Part shown: positions 8,701 to 14,892 of the stretch, piece by piece
Numbering within the stretch: the first letter of the stretch is position 1
How the letters are laid out: every line of letters begins with the position of its first letter
Assembly: GCA_905203765.1 (NCBI GenBank)
Contig: CAJKXC010000049.1
Coordinates: 1-18,287 of the forward strand
Direction of reading: 5' to 3'
Length of the DNA: 18,287 bases
Source: an uncultured Bacteroides sp.
GTDB lineage: Bacteria > Bacteroidota > Bacteroidia > Bacteroidales > Bacteroidaceae
Notes under the pieces: generated by a model
What the model saw: the letters and a program-made list of their open reading frames with translations, nothing else
The model's database searches: none
What the model was told of the DNA's origin: nothing
Position numbers and translations under genes: made by a program

Positions 8701-9009
8701 GGGAACGTTTATGTCCGGCCAGCGTCCTACGTCCGTCCGTTCGTTCATAAACTCCGTAGGGCGGTCGTCGAAGTTTTCGACATAATTGAATTTCCACTTC
8801 CCGTTGAGCGACAGGCGGAAGGTTCCGTTTACCCGGTCGTTGATAACGGCATCTGCTTCTGAGGTGTAGGACGTAAACGTGCTGCGCGGAGCCTCTTTGT
8901 TGATGCTGGTCAGTTTGGGATTGATTATCTGTTCGTAGCGTTTATCTTGCGCCGATAGGGCAAGAGGAAGTACGGCCAGGCAAGTAAGTAATAAATGCTT
9001 CTTGTTCAT
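5791..9009 (-). CDS. secreted GH2 LacZ-type beta-galactosidase
   Basis: This 1072-residue enzyme has a signal peptide (LALSA-QD, cleavage near residue 20), so it works in the periplasm or at the cell surface, unlike cytoplasmic LacZ. Domains in order: GH2 sugar-binding jelly roll (about 60-240), Ig-like domain (about 243-355), TIM barrel (about 357-650), a linker beta domain, and the beta-galactosidase small-chain domain (about 785-1065). The acid/base is Glu487 in WSLGNEAGNG and the nucleophile is Glu550 in LCEYAHAMGNS. NYHEHNENTG (about 377-386) and the downstream TCHYPQ motif are also typical. It would remove terminal beta-linked galactose from a glycan; the exact substrate is not readable from sequence. 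It is the last gene of a three-gene operon, 12 bases after the esterase gene, and is followed by a terminator. There is no SusC/SusD pair nearby, so this is not a standard polysaccharide utilisation locus. Confidence 0.95.
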   Translation of the reverse strand: MNKKHLLLTCLAVLPLALSAQDKRYEQIINPKLTSINKEAPRSTFTSYTSEADAVINDRVNGTFRLSLNGKWKFNYVENFDDRPTEFMNERTDVGRWPDINVPGNWELQGFGTPIYVNQPYEFCSPGYEPYWDKPEPPFVPKVWNPTGTYRREFTLPNDWNDKEIFLSADGVRGAAFYYLNGKFIGMSKDAKTPARFNVSAIARKGKNIIAIQVHRFSDANYLECQDFWRISGIEREIYLYAQPQIHLTDFKVESPLNDSYRDGILKVKVKLTNESGQNTPIVVGYRLLDSKDRQIAQSSTQITGDQTEVEFTPKTINEPLKWTAETPNLYTLVISLKRTNGDVIEATSCKVGFRTVEIKNKQLLVNGQPILVKGVNYHEHNENTGHYVPEELMKKDFELWKKYNVNTVRTCHYPQQERFYELCDEYGIYVIDEANIESHGMGYDLRVGGTLGNNPLFMRAHIDRTMNMYERDKNHPCIITWSLGNEAGNGLNFYVTYNTLKALDSRPIQYERAQLEWNTDIYCPMYATPAYLEKYAQNPDMTRPLILCEYAHAMGNSLGNFQDYWDVIEKYPILQGGCIWDWVDQGFATKAADGRKYWSYGGDYGENGTPSDGNFCINGVVYPDRSVKPQTEEMGKVYQNIKFFGFDKQTSTVKIRNDFFFTNLDKYDFYYIVRDHGKEVYRGKIENIKAAPGKTVTTGLLKGIPKEKFTTGDVRIEFYAAVREKEPFLPAGTVIAREQADVHSFYKEAAPAQTPAVCKDEGTKTVFSGPNFKATFDKQSGLLESYQYQKIEYIQNGQGPRPFFWRAPTDNDYGAQLPVRLKAWKEASYQDLKAESFDVTQGSEGSTVKVAYRFPQTDARWDITYKIYANGVIKVNNRFVAEGNQTPMIPRVGLRMQLSDALTTLTYYGRGPKENYSDRRTSQFVGEYSIPVKDLYEPYVRPQENNHRTDIYWCALTYKSQEGLLFVADKTFELNASNYPLESLDSGDTIDNGAPRTDKTNHRHLTDPKPEKLVDLFIDYRMMGVGGDNAWGATAHEPYLIRPGKDNAIEYGFSIVPFDKKEDYKRLIREY

Positions 9010-9021
9010 AATTGTATTCTA

Positions 9022-9906
9022 TTATTTGGCGGTAGATTCAGATGCAGGGAAAACGAGTCCGTCGCGCAGCCACTTCTCCAGTTCTCCCGTCCATTGACGT
9101 TTGTAGGTAAAGTTGTCGCGGAATCCCCATCCATGTCCGCCGGTGGGATACATGTGCAGGCTGACGGGCACTTTCTTGTCCTTCAGGGCAAGGAAGTAGC
9201 CGATGCTGTTGGTGGCGGGCACCAGGTCATCGTCCGATGAAAGCATGATGAATGCTTGCGGAGTGCGTGGCGTAACTTGTTTCTCAAGAGAGTACTTCTG
9301 TTCCAATGCCTGCGGCGGATTCTTTCCGATCAGGTTCTCGCGGGAGCCAGGATGCGTAATGCCTTTCACCATAGAGATGACCGGATAGAACAGAATCTGA
9401 AAATCGGGACGGGTCTTGTCACTGCTGTAAAGCGTGGAAAGGGAAGCCGCCAGATGTCCGCCTGCCGAAGCTCCCATAATGCCTACGCGTGCAGGGTTCA
9501 CTCCCCATTCGGCGGCATGGTCGCGTACCATGCGGATGGCCTGTTCGGCATCGGAGAGGGGTACTTCGTTGTTCCCGTTCGGCATGCGGTATTTCAGCAC
9601 TGCATACGTGATGCCCTGTGCGTTGAACCATGCAGCCATGTCATGTCCCTCGTGCGCCATGGCGAGGCCGGCATATCCGCCGCCCGGACACATGATGATA
9701 GCCATACCGTTCGGCTTTTCCGCCGGGTAGATTGTAAGGGAAGGATTCACGATATTGGTCATGAATCCGCCGTCCCAGTTTTCTTTTCCGCCGGTCTGTC
9801 CGTTGGTGTTAGGAGCGCCGTTGGGCCACAAGGGCAGTTCGATGGGCTTCTGGGCAGAGAGTATCGTTGTTACGAATAAAAAGGATAATAATAAAATCTT
9901 TCTCAT
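9022..9906 (-). CDS. secreted alpha/beta-hydrolase esterase (BD-FAE / acetyl-xylan-esterase-like)
   Basis: This 294-residue protein has a signal peptide ending LSAQ (about residue 19). It has an alpha/beta-hydrolase core: the oxyanion motif CPGGGY (about 73-78), nucleophile Ser147 in GASAGG, acid Asp226 in DDLVP and base His258 in GGHGWG. The early motif PLWPNGAPN is common in Bacteroidetes secreted esterases that remove acetyl or feruloyl groups from plant or host glycans. The specificity is unknown: an O-acetyl-sugar esterase is most likely, and a peptidase of the same fold is less likely. It sits between the OPT transporter gene (10 bases upstream) and the beta-galactosidase gene (12 bases downstream), so all three should be made together. 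Pairing with the galactosidase suggests that it de-esterifies a galactose-containing substrate before or after sugar removal. Confidence 0.88.
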   Translation of the reverse strand: MRKILLLSFLFVTTILSAQKPIELPLWPNGAPNTNGQTGGKENWDGGFMTNIVNPSLTIYPAEKPNGMAIIMCPGGGYAGLAMAHEGHDMAAWFNAQGITYAVLKYRMPNGNNEVPLSDAEQAIRMVRDHAAEWGVNPARVGIMGASAGGHLAASLSTLYSSDKTRPDFQILFYPVISMVKGITHPGSRENLIGKNPPQALEQKYSLEKQVTPRTPQAFIMLSSDDDLVPATNSIGYFLALKDKKVPVSLHMYPTGGHGWGFRDNFTYKRQWTGELEKWLRDGLVFPASESTAK

Positions 9907-9916
9907 ATCTATCAGG

Positions 9917-11908
9917 TTATTTTGTTTTCATAGAGGCTTTGATGAAGTAGAATATCAGGATGGCATAAGCGCCGAGTGCCAGCACTTCCGACCAGGAGTT
10001 GTTCACCCAGGCATCGTCCACCAGGTTGATGCCGCCGAAGCGCATGGCAGCACTTACCACACCCATCAGCGCACCGCCGGCTATGAAACCGGATGCGAGC
10101 AACGTGCCCTTCTCACCGCGTTCGGCATTGAGAGCGGCGTCCTTGCTGCGGCTGGTTACATACCAATTGACGGCACCGCCCACTACCAACGGAATATTCA
10201 GTTCCAACGGAATGAACATACCCAGTGCAAACGCCAGTGCCGGAATCTTGCAAACCGTCAGGATGATGGCAAGCACCGCACCGATGGCATATAGCGGCCA
10301 GGGAGCGCCTACACCGTTCATCAACGGTTCTATCACCGCTGCCATTGCATTGGCTTGCGGAGCGGCGAGTTGTCCGCTGGTGAAACCGTATGTCTTGTTC
10401 AGGATAATCATTACACCGCCCACGGTAGCAGCCGAAACAATCGTTCCGAGGAACTTCCATGTTTCCTGCTTGGCGGGTGTGCTGCCCAGCCAGTAACCAA
10501 TCTTCAGGTCGGTGATGAAACCGCCCGCCATAGACAGTGCCGTACATACCACACCGCCCATTACCAGCGCCGCCACCATTCCTTCGGGGCCTTTCAGACC
10601 GACGGCCACCATCACTACGGATGCCAGGATCAGCGTCATCAGCGTCATGCCCGATACCGGGTTGGTGCCTACGATGGCGATGGCATTGGCAGCTACGGTC
10701 GTAAACAGGAAGGCGATGCCCGCTACCAGCAGGATGGCAACTATGGTGTGCAGCAGATTGCCCTGCATCACATCCAGGTAGAAGAACAACATTACCAGTA
10801 TTAGTGTTACGATGGAACCGATGGCGATAATCTTCATCGAGATATCCCGCTGCGTGCGCTTGATGCTTGCTTCCACGTTGGACTTTCCGCCCATTTCCTT
10901 GGCAGCCAGCCCCACGGCGCTCTTGATGATGCCCCACGACTTGATGATGCCGATGATACCTGCCATAGCGATACCGCCGATACCGATGCTCTTGGCATAG
11001 TATTTAAAGATTTCTTCCGGCGCCATGGCACCCACGGTAGCGGTGATTTCAGGATTCCACTGGTTCAGTACATCGCCGCCCCAGATCACGGACATTCCGG
11101 GGATGATAATCCACCATACAGCCAGTGAGCCGGCACAAATGATAGATGCATATTTCAGTCCCACGATATATCCCAGACCGAGTACGGCAGCACCCGTGTT
11201 CACCTTGAACACCAGCTTTGCCTTCTCTGCCAGCATTTCGCCGAAACCACAGACGCGGGTCGTGAAGTTCTCGTTCCACCAGCCGAAGGTAGCCACGATG
11301 AAGTCGTACAGACCACCGATGATACCTGCCATCAGCAACGGTTTCGCCTGGCTGCCGCCTTTCTCTCCCGATACAAGTACCTGCGTGGTGGCGGTCGCTT
11401 CGGGGAAGGGATACTGCCCGTGCATGTCGCTTACGAAATACTTACGGAAGGGAATCAGGAACAGGATACCCAGCACACCGCCCAGCAGGGAGCTGATGAA
11501 TACTTGTGTGAAGGTAACGGTGATTTCCTGCGGATAGGTTTCCTGAAGAATATACAATGCCGGAAGGGTGAAGATGGCTCCCGCCACGATGACGCCCGAA
11601 CTGGCTCCGATGGATTGGATGATGACGTTTTCGCCCAGCGCGTTCTTACGCTTGGCGGCTCCCGATACGCCTACGGCGATGATGGCGATGGGGATGGCGG
11701 CTTCGAATACCTGTCCCACCTTCAGTCCCAGATAGGCGGCGGCAGCCGAAAAGAGGATGGCCATCAGTATGCCCCATGTCACCGACCAGGGGGTTACTTC
11801 GGAATACTTTTTCTCCGGGCTCATCAGCGGGTTGTACACTTCTCCCGGTTTCAATTCACGGAACGCGTTCTCCGGTAATCCGGTAATTGGTTCTTCTTCT
11901 TGCTTCAT
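9917..11908 (-). CDS. OPT-family oligopeptide transporter
   Basis: This 663-residue inner-membrane protein is made up of many hydrophobic segments, starting at about residue 42, and has a short charged N-terminus. It matches the bacterial OPT (oligopeptide transporter) family: GLKVGQVFEAAIP (about 61-73), FPEATATTQVLVSGE (about 168-182) and NPVSGMTLMTL (416-426) are hallmarks of the group. OPT proteins use the proton gradient to import small peptides or metal-chelate complexes; bacterial members are mostly uncharacterised. It is the first gene of the operon with the secreted esterase and galactosidase, and its stop lies 10 bases before the esterase start. That context hints at import of a peptide-containing breakdown product, for example from a glycopeptide, which is inference. 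Confidence 0.93.
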   Translation of the reverse strand: MKQEEEPITGLPENAFRELKPGEVYNPLMSPEKKYSEVTPWSVTWGILMAILFSAAAAYLGLKVGQVFEAAIPIAIIAVGVSGAAKRKNALGENVIIQSIGASSGVIVAGAIFTLPALYILQETYPQEITVTFTQVFISSLLGGVLGILFLIPFRKYFVSDMHGQYPFPEATATTQVLVSGEKGGSQAKPLLMAGIIGGLYDFIVATFGWWNENFTTRVCGFGEMLAEKAKLVFKVNTGAAVLGLGYIVGLKYASIICAGSLAVWWIIIPGMSVIWGGDVLNQWNPEITATVGAMAPEEIFKYYAKSIGIGGIAMAGIIGIIKSWGIIKSAVGLAAKEMGGKSNVEASIKRTQRDISMKIIAIGSIVTLILVMLFFYLDVMQGNLLHTIVAILLVAGIAFLFTTVAANAIAIVGTNPVSGMTLMTLILASVVMVAVGLKGPEGMVAALVMGGVVCTALSMAGGFITDLKIGYWLGSTPAKQETWKFLGTIVSAATVGGVMIILNKTYGFTSGQLAAPQANAMAAVIEPLMNGVGAPWPLYAIGAVLAIILTVCKIPALAFALGMFIPLELNIPLVVGGAVNWYVTSRSKDAALNAERGEKGTLLASGFIAGGALMGVVSAAMRFGGINLVDDAWVNNSWSEVLALGAYAILIFYFIKASMKTK

Positions 11909-11948
11909 GATTTTGCTGTTTTATGTTTATGATTTCACAGTTTTGTAT

Positions 11949-11982
11949 CAGATATATCAATTTAAAGTTCAAAGAAAGCAAA
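11949..11982 (-). promoter_or_regulatory. candidate promoter of the OPT operon
   Basis: On the minus strand TATATCTG (plus 11949-11956) matches TAnnTTTG at all but one defined base, about 40 bases ahead of the OPT ATG. A TTTG (complement of 11979-11982) about 22 bases upstream could be the -33 box. The region overlaps the T-tract of the preceding gene's terminator. Confidence 0.35.
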
Positions 11983-12010
11983 AAAAAAGGAGAATTAAAA
12001 ATTCTCCTTT
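11978..12010 (-). terminator. terminator of the DUF1573 gene
   Basis: The perfect 10-bp arms AAAGGAGAAT (11986-11995) and ATTCTCCTTT (12001-12010) close a 5-base loop. On the minus strand the stem runs into eight or more T residues. It lies 20 bases beyond the DUF1573 stop. Confidence 0.85.
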
Positions 12011-12030
12011 ATTCTATATTATAAAAACGT

Positions 12031-12426
12031 TTATTTAGCGTCTTTAGCGGTCATGTCACCTTCGATGAACAGTCTCAGCAATTCCGCTTTGGCATTGGTG
12101 CGCAGCGTGATGGACTTCTTGAAGTGTCCGGGATATCTGCCTGTTCCGTTGTAGGTCACTTTTATGGTTCCTGTCTTTCCGGGCAACACCGGTTCCTGTG
12201 TATATTCGGGTACGGTGCATCCGCAAGATGCCACAGCCTGGTGGATTACCAACGGCGCATCGCCGGTATTGGTAAACTTGAAAGTATAAGTAACAACCGG
12301 GTTCTCTTCGGAGAAGGTTCCGAAGTTGTGCGTAGTCTGTTCAAATTTAATGTCTGCCTGACCTTGTGCGTAGGCATAACCGATGCTCATAACCAGCATC
12401 ATCATATAAAAAGCGATTTTCTTCAT
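12031..12426 (-). CDS. secreted DUF1573 protein
   Basis: This 131-residue protein has a signal peptide (MKKIAFYMMM... ending AYA-Q). The rest is one DUF1573 domain, an Ig-like (ASH/MSP-type) beta-sandwich: FEQTTHNFGTFSEE opens it and the family motif ASCGCT follows about 45 residues later, then a PG-x-x-G-x-I-x-V-x-Y strand pair. The function is unknown; such domains are common in Bacteroidetes exported proteins. The reading frame extends to an upstream ATG at 12456, but the ATG at 12426 is preferred because it begins the signal peptide and because an exact -7 box (12456-12463) overlaps the upstream ATG, so a transcript from it would not include that codon. It is monocistronic, with its own terminator. 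Confidence 0.88.
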   Translation of the reverse strand: MKKIAFYMMMLVMSIGYAYAQGQADIKFEQTTHNFGTFSEENPVVTYTFKFTNTGDAPLVIHQAVASCGCTVPEYTQEPVLPGKTGTIKVTYNGTGRYPGHFKKSITLRTNAKAELLRLFIEGDMTAKDAK

Positions 12427-12455
12427 GTTCTTATCTTTTTTATATTTTAACGACA

Positions 12456-12463
12456 CAAAGGTA
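12456..12463 (-). promoter_or_regulatory. -7 promoter element of the DUF1573 gene
   Basis: On the minus strand this reads TACCTTTG, an exact TAnnTTTG. Transcription would start near 12449, about 22 bases before the ATG at 12426. The -33 element is weak (a TTTT/TTTC run near 12476-12480). The site decides the start codon of the gene. Confidence 0.55.
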
Positions 12464-12517
12464 ATCCATTTTTGCGAAAACAGCCCCTATCATGTGCGAA
12501 ATTGTATTAAAACGGGC

Positions 12518-13231
12518 TCAGAAGCTATCTATCCGTATGATGAGAAGCGAGAAATAGGGGAAACGAAGGGCGGCAATCTGCTTGCTGTCACTCAGATACT
12601 TCTCTTCCGGGGTTCCTATGTTCTCAAAATAGTGGTAGCTGTATTCGGGGTGCAGGCGGATGCACCGGTGCACTTCGTCGATGCACTGGGACAGTTTCAT
12701 AATGACGATGGCGCTCTTCTCGTGTATCAGTTTTTCTATTTCCTCAGCGGTAGTGCTGCCGGGTATCACGGTCAGCCGTTCTTCCTGGCTGGCTACGTGC
12801 AGACCGGCGCGGGCGCCGGCGGCAATGAAGGCGGGAATGCCCGCAATGTGGCTGACGGGAATGCCGTCCGCCTGCAACTGCTCATATATATAATGTATGG
12901 AAGAGTAGAAACCGGCATCCCCTTCGGCGACGATACACACCTTCTTTCCATTCCGATGCAATGCGGATGCTTCGGTGTAGACGCGGTTGTAGGCATTCAT
13001 CGCCTGCTCGCGTTGCTTGCTCATGGGGAGAGGGAAGCGGCAAACATTGCTTTCCGGGATAGCCAACTGCTGCATGATGTCCGCCGCCCGCGAGAGGGTT
13101 CTTCCATCTTTGGTCACCGTCTGGGGACAGAACACGACGTCGGCCGCCTGCAGGGCTTTCAGTCCTTTTATGGTAATCAGTTCCGGTTCGCCGGGACCGA
13201 GGGATACGAATAGAACGGGATGTATTTCCAT
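12518..13231 (-). CDS. cobI: precorrin-2 C20-methyltransferase
   Basis: This 237-residue enzyme of the SAM-dependent tetrapyrrole methylase family would methylate C20 of precorrin-2 (aerobic CobI) or cobalt-sirohydrochlorin (anaerobic CbiL) in corrin-ring synthesis. Evidence: the N-terminal loop VSLGPGEPELIT (9-20), VAEGDAGFYSS (101-111, the equivalent of the GDPxxYS motif), AGIPAFIAAGARAG (130-143) and C-terminal PYFSLLII (225-232). The spacing of these motifs and the length fit CobI/CbiL better than other family members such as CobM or CobJ. It stands alone, with no other corrin gene in the window and no visible cobalamin riboswitch in the 120 bases upstream. Whether it works in the aerobic or anaerobic route cannot be told from sequence. 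Confidence 0.85.
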   Translation of the reverse strand: MEIHPVLFVSLGPGEPELITIKGLKALQAADVVFCPQTVTKDGRTLSRAADIMQQLAIPESNVCRFPLPMSKQREQAMNAYNRVYTEASALHRNGKKVCIVAEGDAGFYSSIHYIYEQLQADGIPVSHIAGIPAFIAAGARAGLHVASQEERLTVIPGSTTAEEIEKLIHEKSAIVIMKLSQCIDEVHRCIRLHPEYSYHYFENIGTPEEKYLSDSKQIAALRFPYFSLLIIRIDSF

Positions 13232-13298
13232 TAAAAAGTCAAGCGTTAATAATTAGACAAGAGGGAACGGGTGCAAAAGTCGGTAAATAATCAGTAAG

Positions 13299-13314
13299 AA
13301 ACAATTTATTGTTT
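13299..13314. promoter_or_regulatory. inverted repeat in the AraC-family gene promoter
   Basis: AAACAAT (13299-13305) and ATTGTTT (13308-13314) form a perfect 7-bp inverted repeat with a TT spacer. It directly abuts the -7 box of the regulator gene, so a protein bound there would overlap RNA polymerase. It may be a repressor site. Confidence 0.35.
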
Positions 13315-13321
13315 ATCTTTG
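13314..13321 (+). promoter_or_regulatory. -7 promoter element of the AraC-family gene
   Basis: TATCTTTG is an exact TAnnTTTG, 30 bases before the ATG at 13352. No TTTG is found at the -33 position, which fits a regulated promoter. Confidence 0.5.
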
Positions 13322-13351
13322 TGTGTTTCTATCAACCAACAACCGATATTT

Positions 13352-14209
13352 ATGGACTATCAACTCAATACCCGGCTGAACGGCAATGTTGCCATGACCT
13401 ACCGTTATCACGAAAGTGTGCAGCTGCAACGCGACAAGACTTTATATAAATTCATATGGGTGCAGAGCGGCATACTGACCGTGGAAGTAGACCACATCCC
13501 CATGCGTCTCTCCCAGGACGAAATCATAACACTCACCCCCCTGCACCATCTGGAAGTGAAAGAGGTGGACGGCGAATACCTCACCTTCGTTTTCAACAGC
13601 AACTTCTACTGCATCTACGGGCACGACAATGAAGTGTCGTGCAACGGTTTCCTCTTCTTCGGTTCTTCCAAGGTAATGCGGCTGACGCTCTCTGCCGAAC
13701 AGTCATCCAACCTTCACGACATCGTCCGCATCTTCCGCCAGGAGTCTGCCATTCACGACAATCTGCAAGAGGAAATGCTTCGTATTGTGTTGAAGCGCTT
13801 CATCATCACCTGCACGCGCATCGCCCGCCGGAAGTTCGGTGTAGGGAAGGAGAATGAGAAGTCGTTCGACATTATCCGTCAGTTCTACGTGTTGGTGGAC
13901 CAGAATTTTAAAGAGAAAAAGCAGGTGCAGGACTATGCCGATATCCTGTGCCGCTCCCCGAAAACACTCTCCAATTTGTTTGCTTCCTGCGGACTGCCTT
14001 CTCCCTTGCGCGTCATTCACGAGCGGATAGAGGCGGAAGCTATGCGGCTGTTGCTGTACACCCGTAAAAGTGCCAAAGAAATCAGCGCCATCCTGGGCTT
14101 CGAGGATCTGGCAGCTTTCAGCCGTTTCTTTAAAAAGATGACCGGAGAAAGCCTCTCCGATTACCGAAAAAGAGGCCAACGGGAAGAATTGCCAACTGTT
14201 ACGGAATAA
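13352..14209 (+). CDS. AraC-family transcriptional regulator, probable activator of rclCA
   Basis: This 285-residue regulator has an N-terminal cupin-like sensor domain (about 1-110, with YKFIWVQSGILTVEVDHIPMRLSQDEIITLTPLHHLEV) and a C-terminal AraC double helix-turn-helix (about 185-275), ending in the family signature AKEISAILGFEDLAAFSRFFKKMTG...YRKR. The start is the ATG at 13352; an in-frame TTG further up lies inside the -7 box and is unlikely. The sensor domain contains Cys87 and Cys97 in FYCIYGHDNEVSCNG; Cys154, Cys200 and Cys213 lie further on. It occupies the place that rclR has beside rclCA in E. coli, but its sensor domain does not resemble RclR as I remember it, so it is a functional analogue at most. 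Two AATTGCCA repeats 21 bp apart overlap the end of this gene and precede rclC; they are its probable binding site. Confidence 0.88.
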   Translation: MDYQLNTRLNGNVAMTYRYHESVQLQRDKTLYKFIWVQSGILTVEVDHIPMRLSQDEIITLTPLHHLEVKEVDGEYLTFVFNSNFYCIYGHDNEVSCNGFLFFGSSKVMRLTLSAEQSSNLHDIVRIFRQESAIHDNLQEEMLRIVLKRFIITCTRIARRKFGVGKENEKSFDIIRQFYVLVDQNFKEKKQVQDYADILCRSPKTLSNLFASCGLPSPLRVIHERIEAEAMRLLLYTRKSAKEISAILGFEDLAAFSRFFKKMTGESLSDYRKRGQREELPTVTE

Positions 14210-14215
14210 TTGCCA
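14187..14215 (+). promoter_or_regulatory. 21-bp-spaced AATTGCCA direct repeats, likely AraC-type operator
   Basis: Two exact copies of AATTGCCA occur at 14187-14194 and 14208-14215. The 21-bp period places both on the same face of the helix. The second copy ends immediately before the candidate -33 element of the rclC promoter. This is the arrangement of activating half-sites known for AraC-family proteins. The first copy lies inside the last codons of the regulator gene. Confidence 0.55.
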
Positions 14216-14246
14216 TTTCGCAGCCAGCGGAAAAGCCCGAACTTTG
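14216..14246 (+). promoter_or_regulatory. rclC: candidate promoter of rclCA
   Basis: TTTC at 14216-14219 and GAACTTTG at 14239-14246 resemble the Bacteroides -33 (TTTG) and -7 (TAnnTTTG) elements with one mismatch each and a 19-base spacer. Weak matches of this sort suit a promoter that depends on an activator bound just upstream. Confidence 0.42.
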
Positions 14247-14297
14247 CAGAAACAAAATCAAGTTGTATTGCTGTAACTATTTAAAAGTAAAACAAAG

Positions 14298-14888
14298 ATG
14301 AAAACGAAATTGCAAAGTTTGTTCGTGGCTGCGTTGACGCTGGCTGCTTCCACCCAGAAGTTGGGTATTGATTTGATCCGTGTGGCCATCCTGGTTATCT
14401 TCGTATGGATTGGCGGTCTGAAGTTCTGGAATTATGAGGCGGAAGGCATCGTGCCCTTTGTGGCAAACAGCCCCTTTATGAGTTTCTTCTATGCCAAGAG
14501 TGCCCCTGAATATAAAGAATATAAGCTGAAAGAAGGCGAGTTCAATGAGGCAAAGCATCAGTGGCACGTCGAAAACAATACCTACGGCTTCTCCCACGGA
14601 TTGGGAATCCTTATCATGTCCATCGGCATTCTTACCTTTCTGGGTATCTTCTTCCCTAAAATCGGATTGGTAGGTGCCGGGCTTGCCATCATTATGACCA
14701 TCGGCACGCTTTCTTTCCTGGTCACTACGCCCGAAGTATGGGTGCCCGACCTGGGCAGCGGAGAGCATGGCTTCCCGCTATTGACAGGGGCGGGGCGTCT
14801 GGTCATCAAAGATACGGCTATCCTTGCCGGTGCCCTCGTGGTGTTGGCAGATAGCGCAAAAAGAGTATTGAACCAACTAAAGAAATAG
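14298..14888 (+). CDS. rclC: DUF417 (YkgB/RclC) family inner-membrane protein
   Basis: This 196-residue membrane protein has about four hydrophobic segments (about 22-42, 100-119, 123-143 and 170-186). It matches DUF417: WIGGLKFWNYEAEGIVPFV (37-55), the SPFMSFFY that follows, SFLVTTPEVWVP (139-150) and GAGRLVIKD (164-172) are family hallmarks. E. coli RclC (YkgB) belongs here; it is part of the hypochlorous-acid resistance operon, with no known biochemical activity. The stop is 4 bases before the rclA start, so they form one operon. There is an 88-base gap from the AraC-type regulator upstream, with likely operator and promoter. An insert of charged residues (about 70-92) between the first and second membrane segments is likely a periplasmic loop. 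No counterpart of the small periplasmic RclB is seen. Confidence 0.88.
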   Translation: MKTKLQSLFVAALTLAASTQKLGIDLIRVAILVIFVWIGGLKFWNYEAEGIVPFVANSPFMSFFYAKSAPEYKEYKLKEGEFNEAKHQWHVENNTYGFSHGLGILIMSIGILTFLGIFFPKIGLVGAGLAIIMTIGTLSFLVTTPEVWVPDLGSGEHGFPLLTGAGRLVIKDTAILAGALVVLADSAKRVLNQLKK

Positions 14889-14892
14889 AGTT

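Noticed and set aside
6979..8862. 627-codon open frame on the plus strand inside the beta-galactosidase gene
   Set aside because: It is the exact antisense of a clear GH2 gene with catalytic motifs and gives a low-complexity Val/Phe/His-rich protein with no recognisable domain. It is a product of codon bias in a GC-balanced gene.
5791..11908. polysaccharide utilisation locus
   Set aside because: There is no SusC/SusD pair, hybrid two-component system or ECF sigma/anti-sigma gene in the window.
12427..12456. N-terminal extension of the DUF1573 protein from an ATG at 12456
   Set aside because: It would place a charged segment before the signal peptide, and its start codon overlaps an exact -7 promoter element.
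12482..12518. AGCCC/GGGCT pair after cobI as a terminator
   Set aside because: Only five base pairs with a loop of about 27 bases and a broken T-run; not convincing.
12425..13213. 262-codon plus-strand frame opposite cobI and the upstream part of the DUF1573 gene
   Set aside because: It is antisense to cobI, which has clear tetrapyrrole-methylase motifs; its own translation shows no family features.
13232..13351. possible cobalamin riboswitch ahead of cobI
   Set aside because: The space is too short and contains none of the B12-box-like conserved words on the minus strand; it also holds the promoter of the divergent AraC gene.
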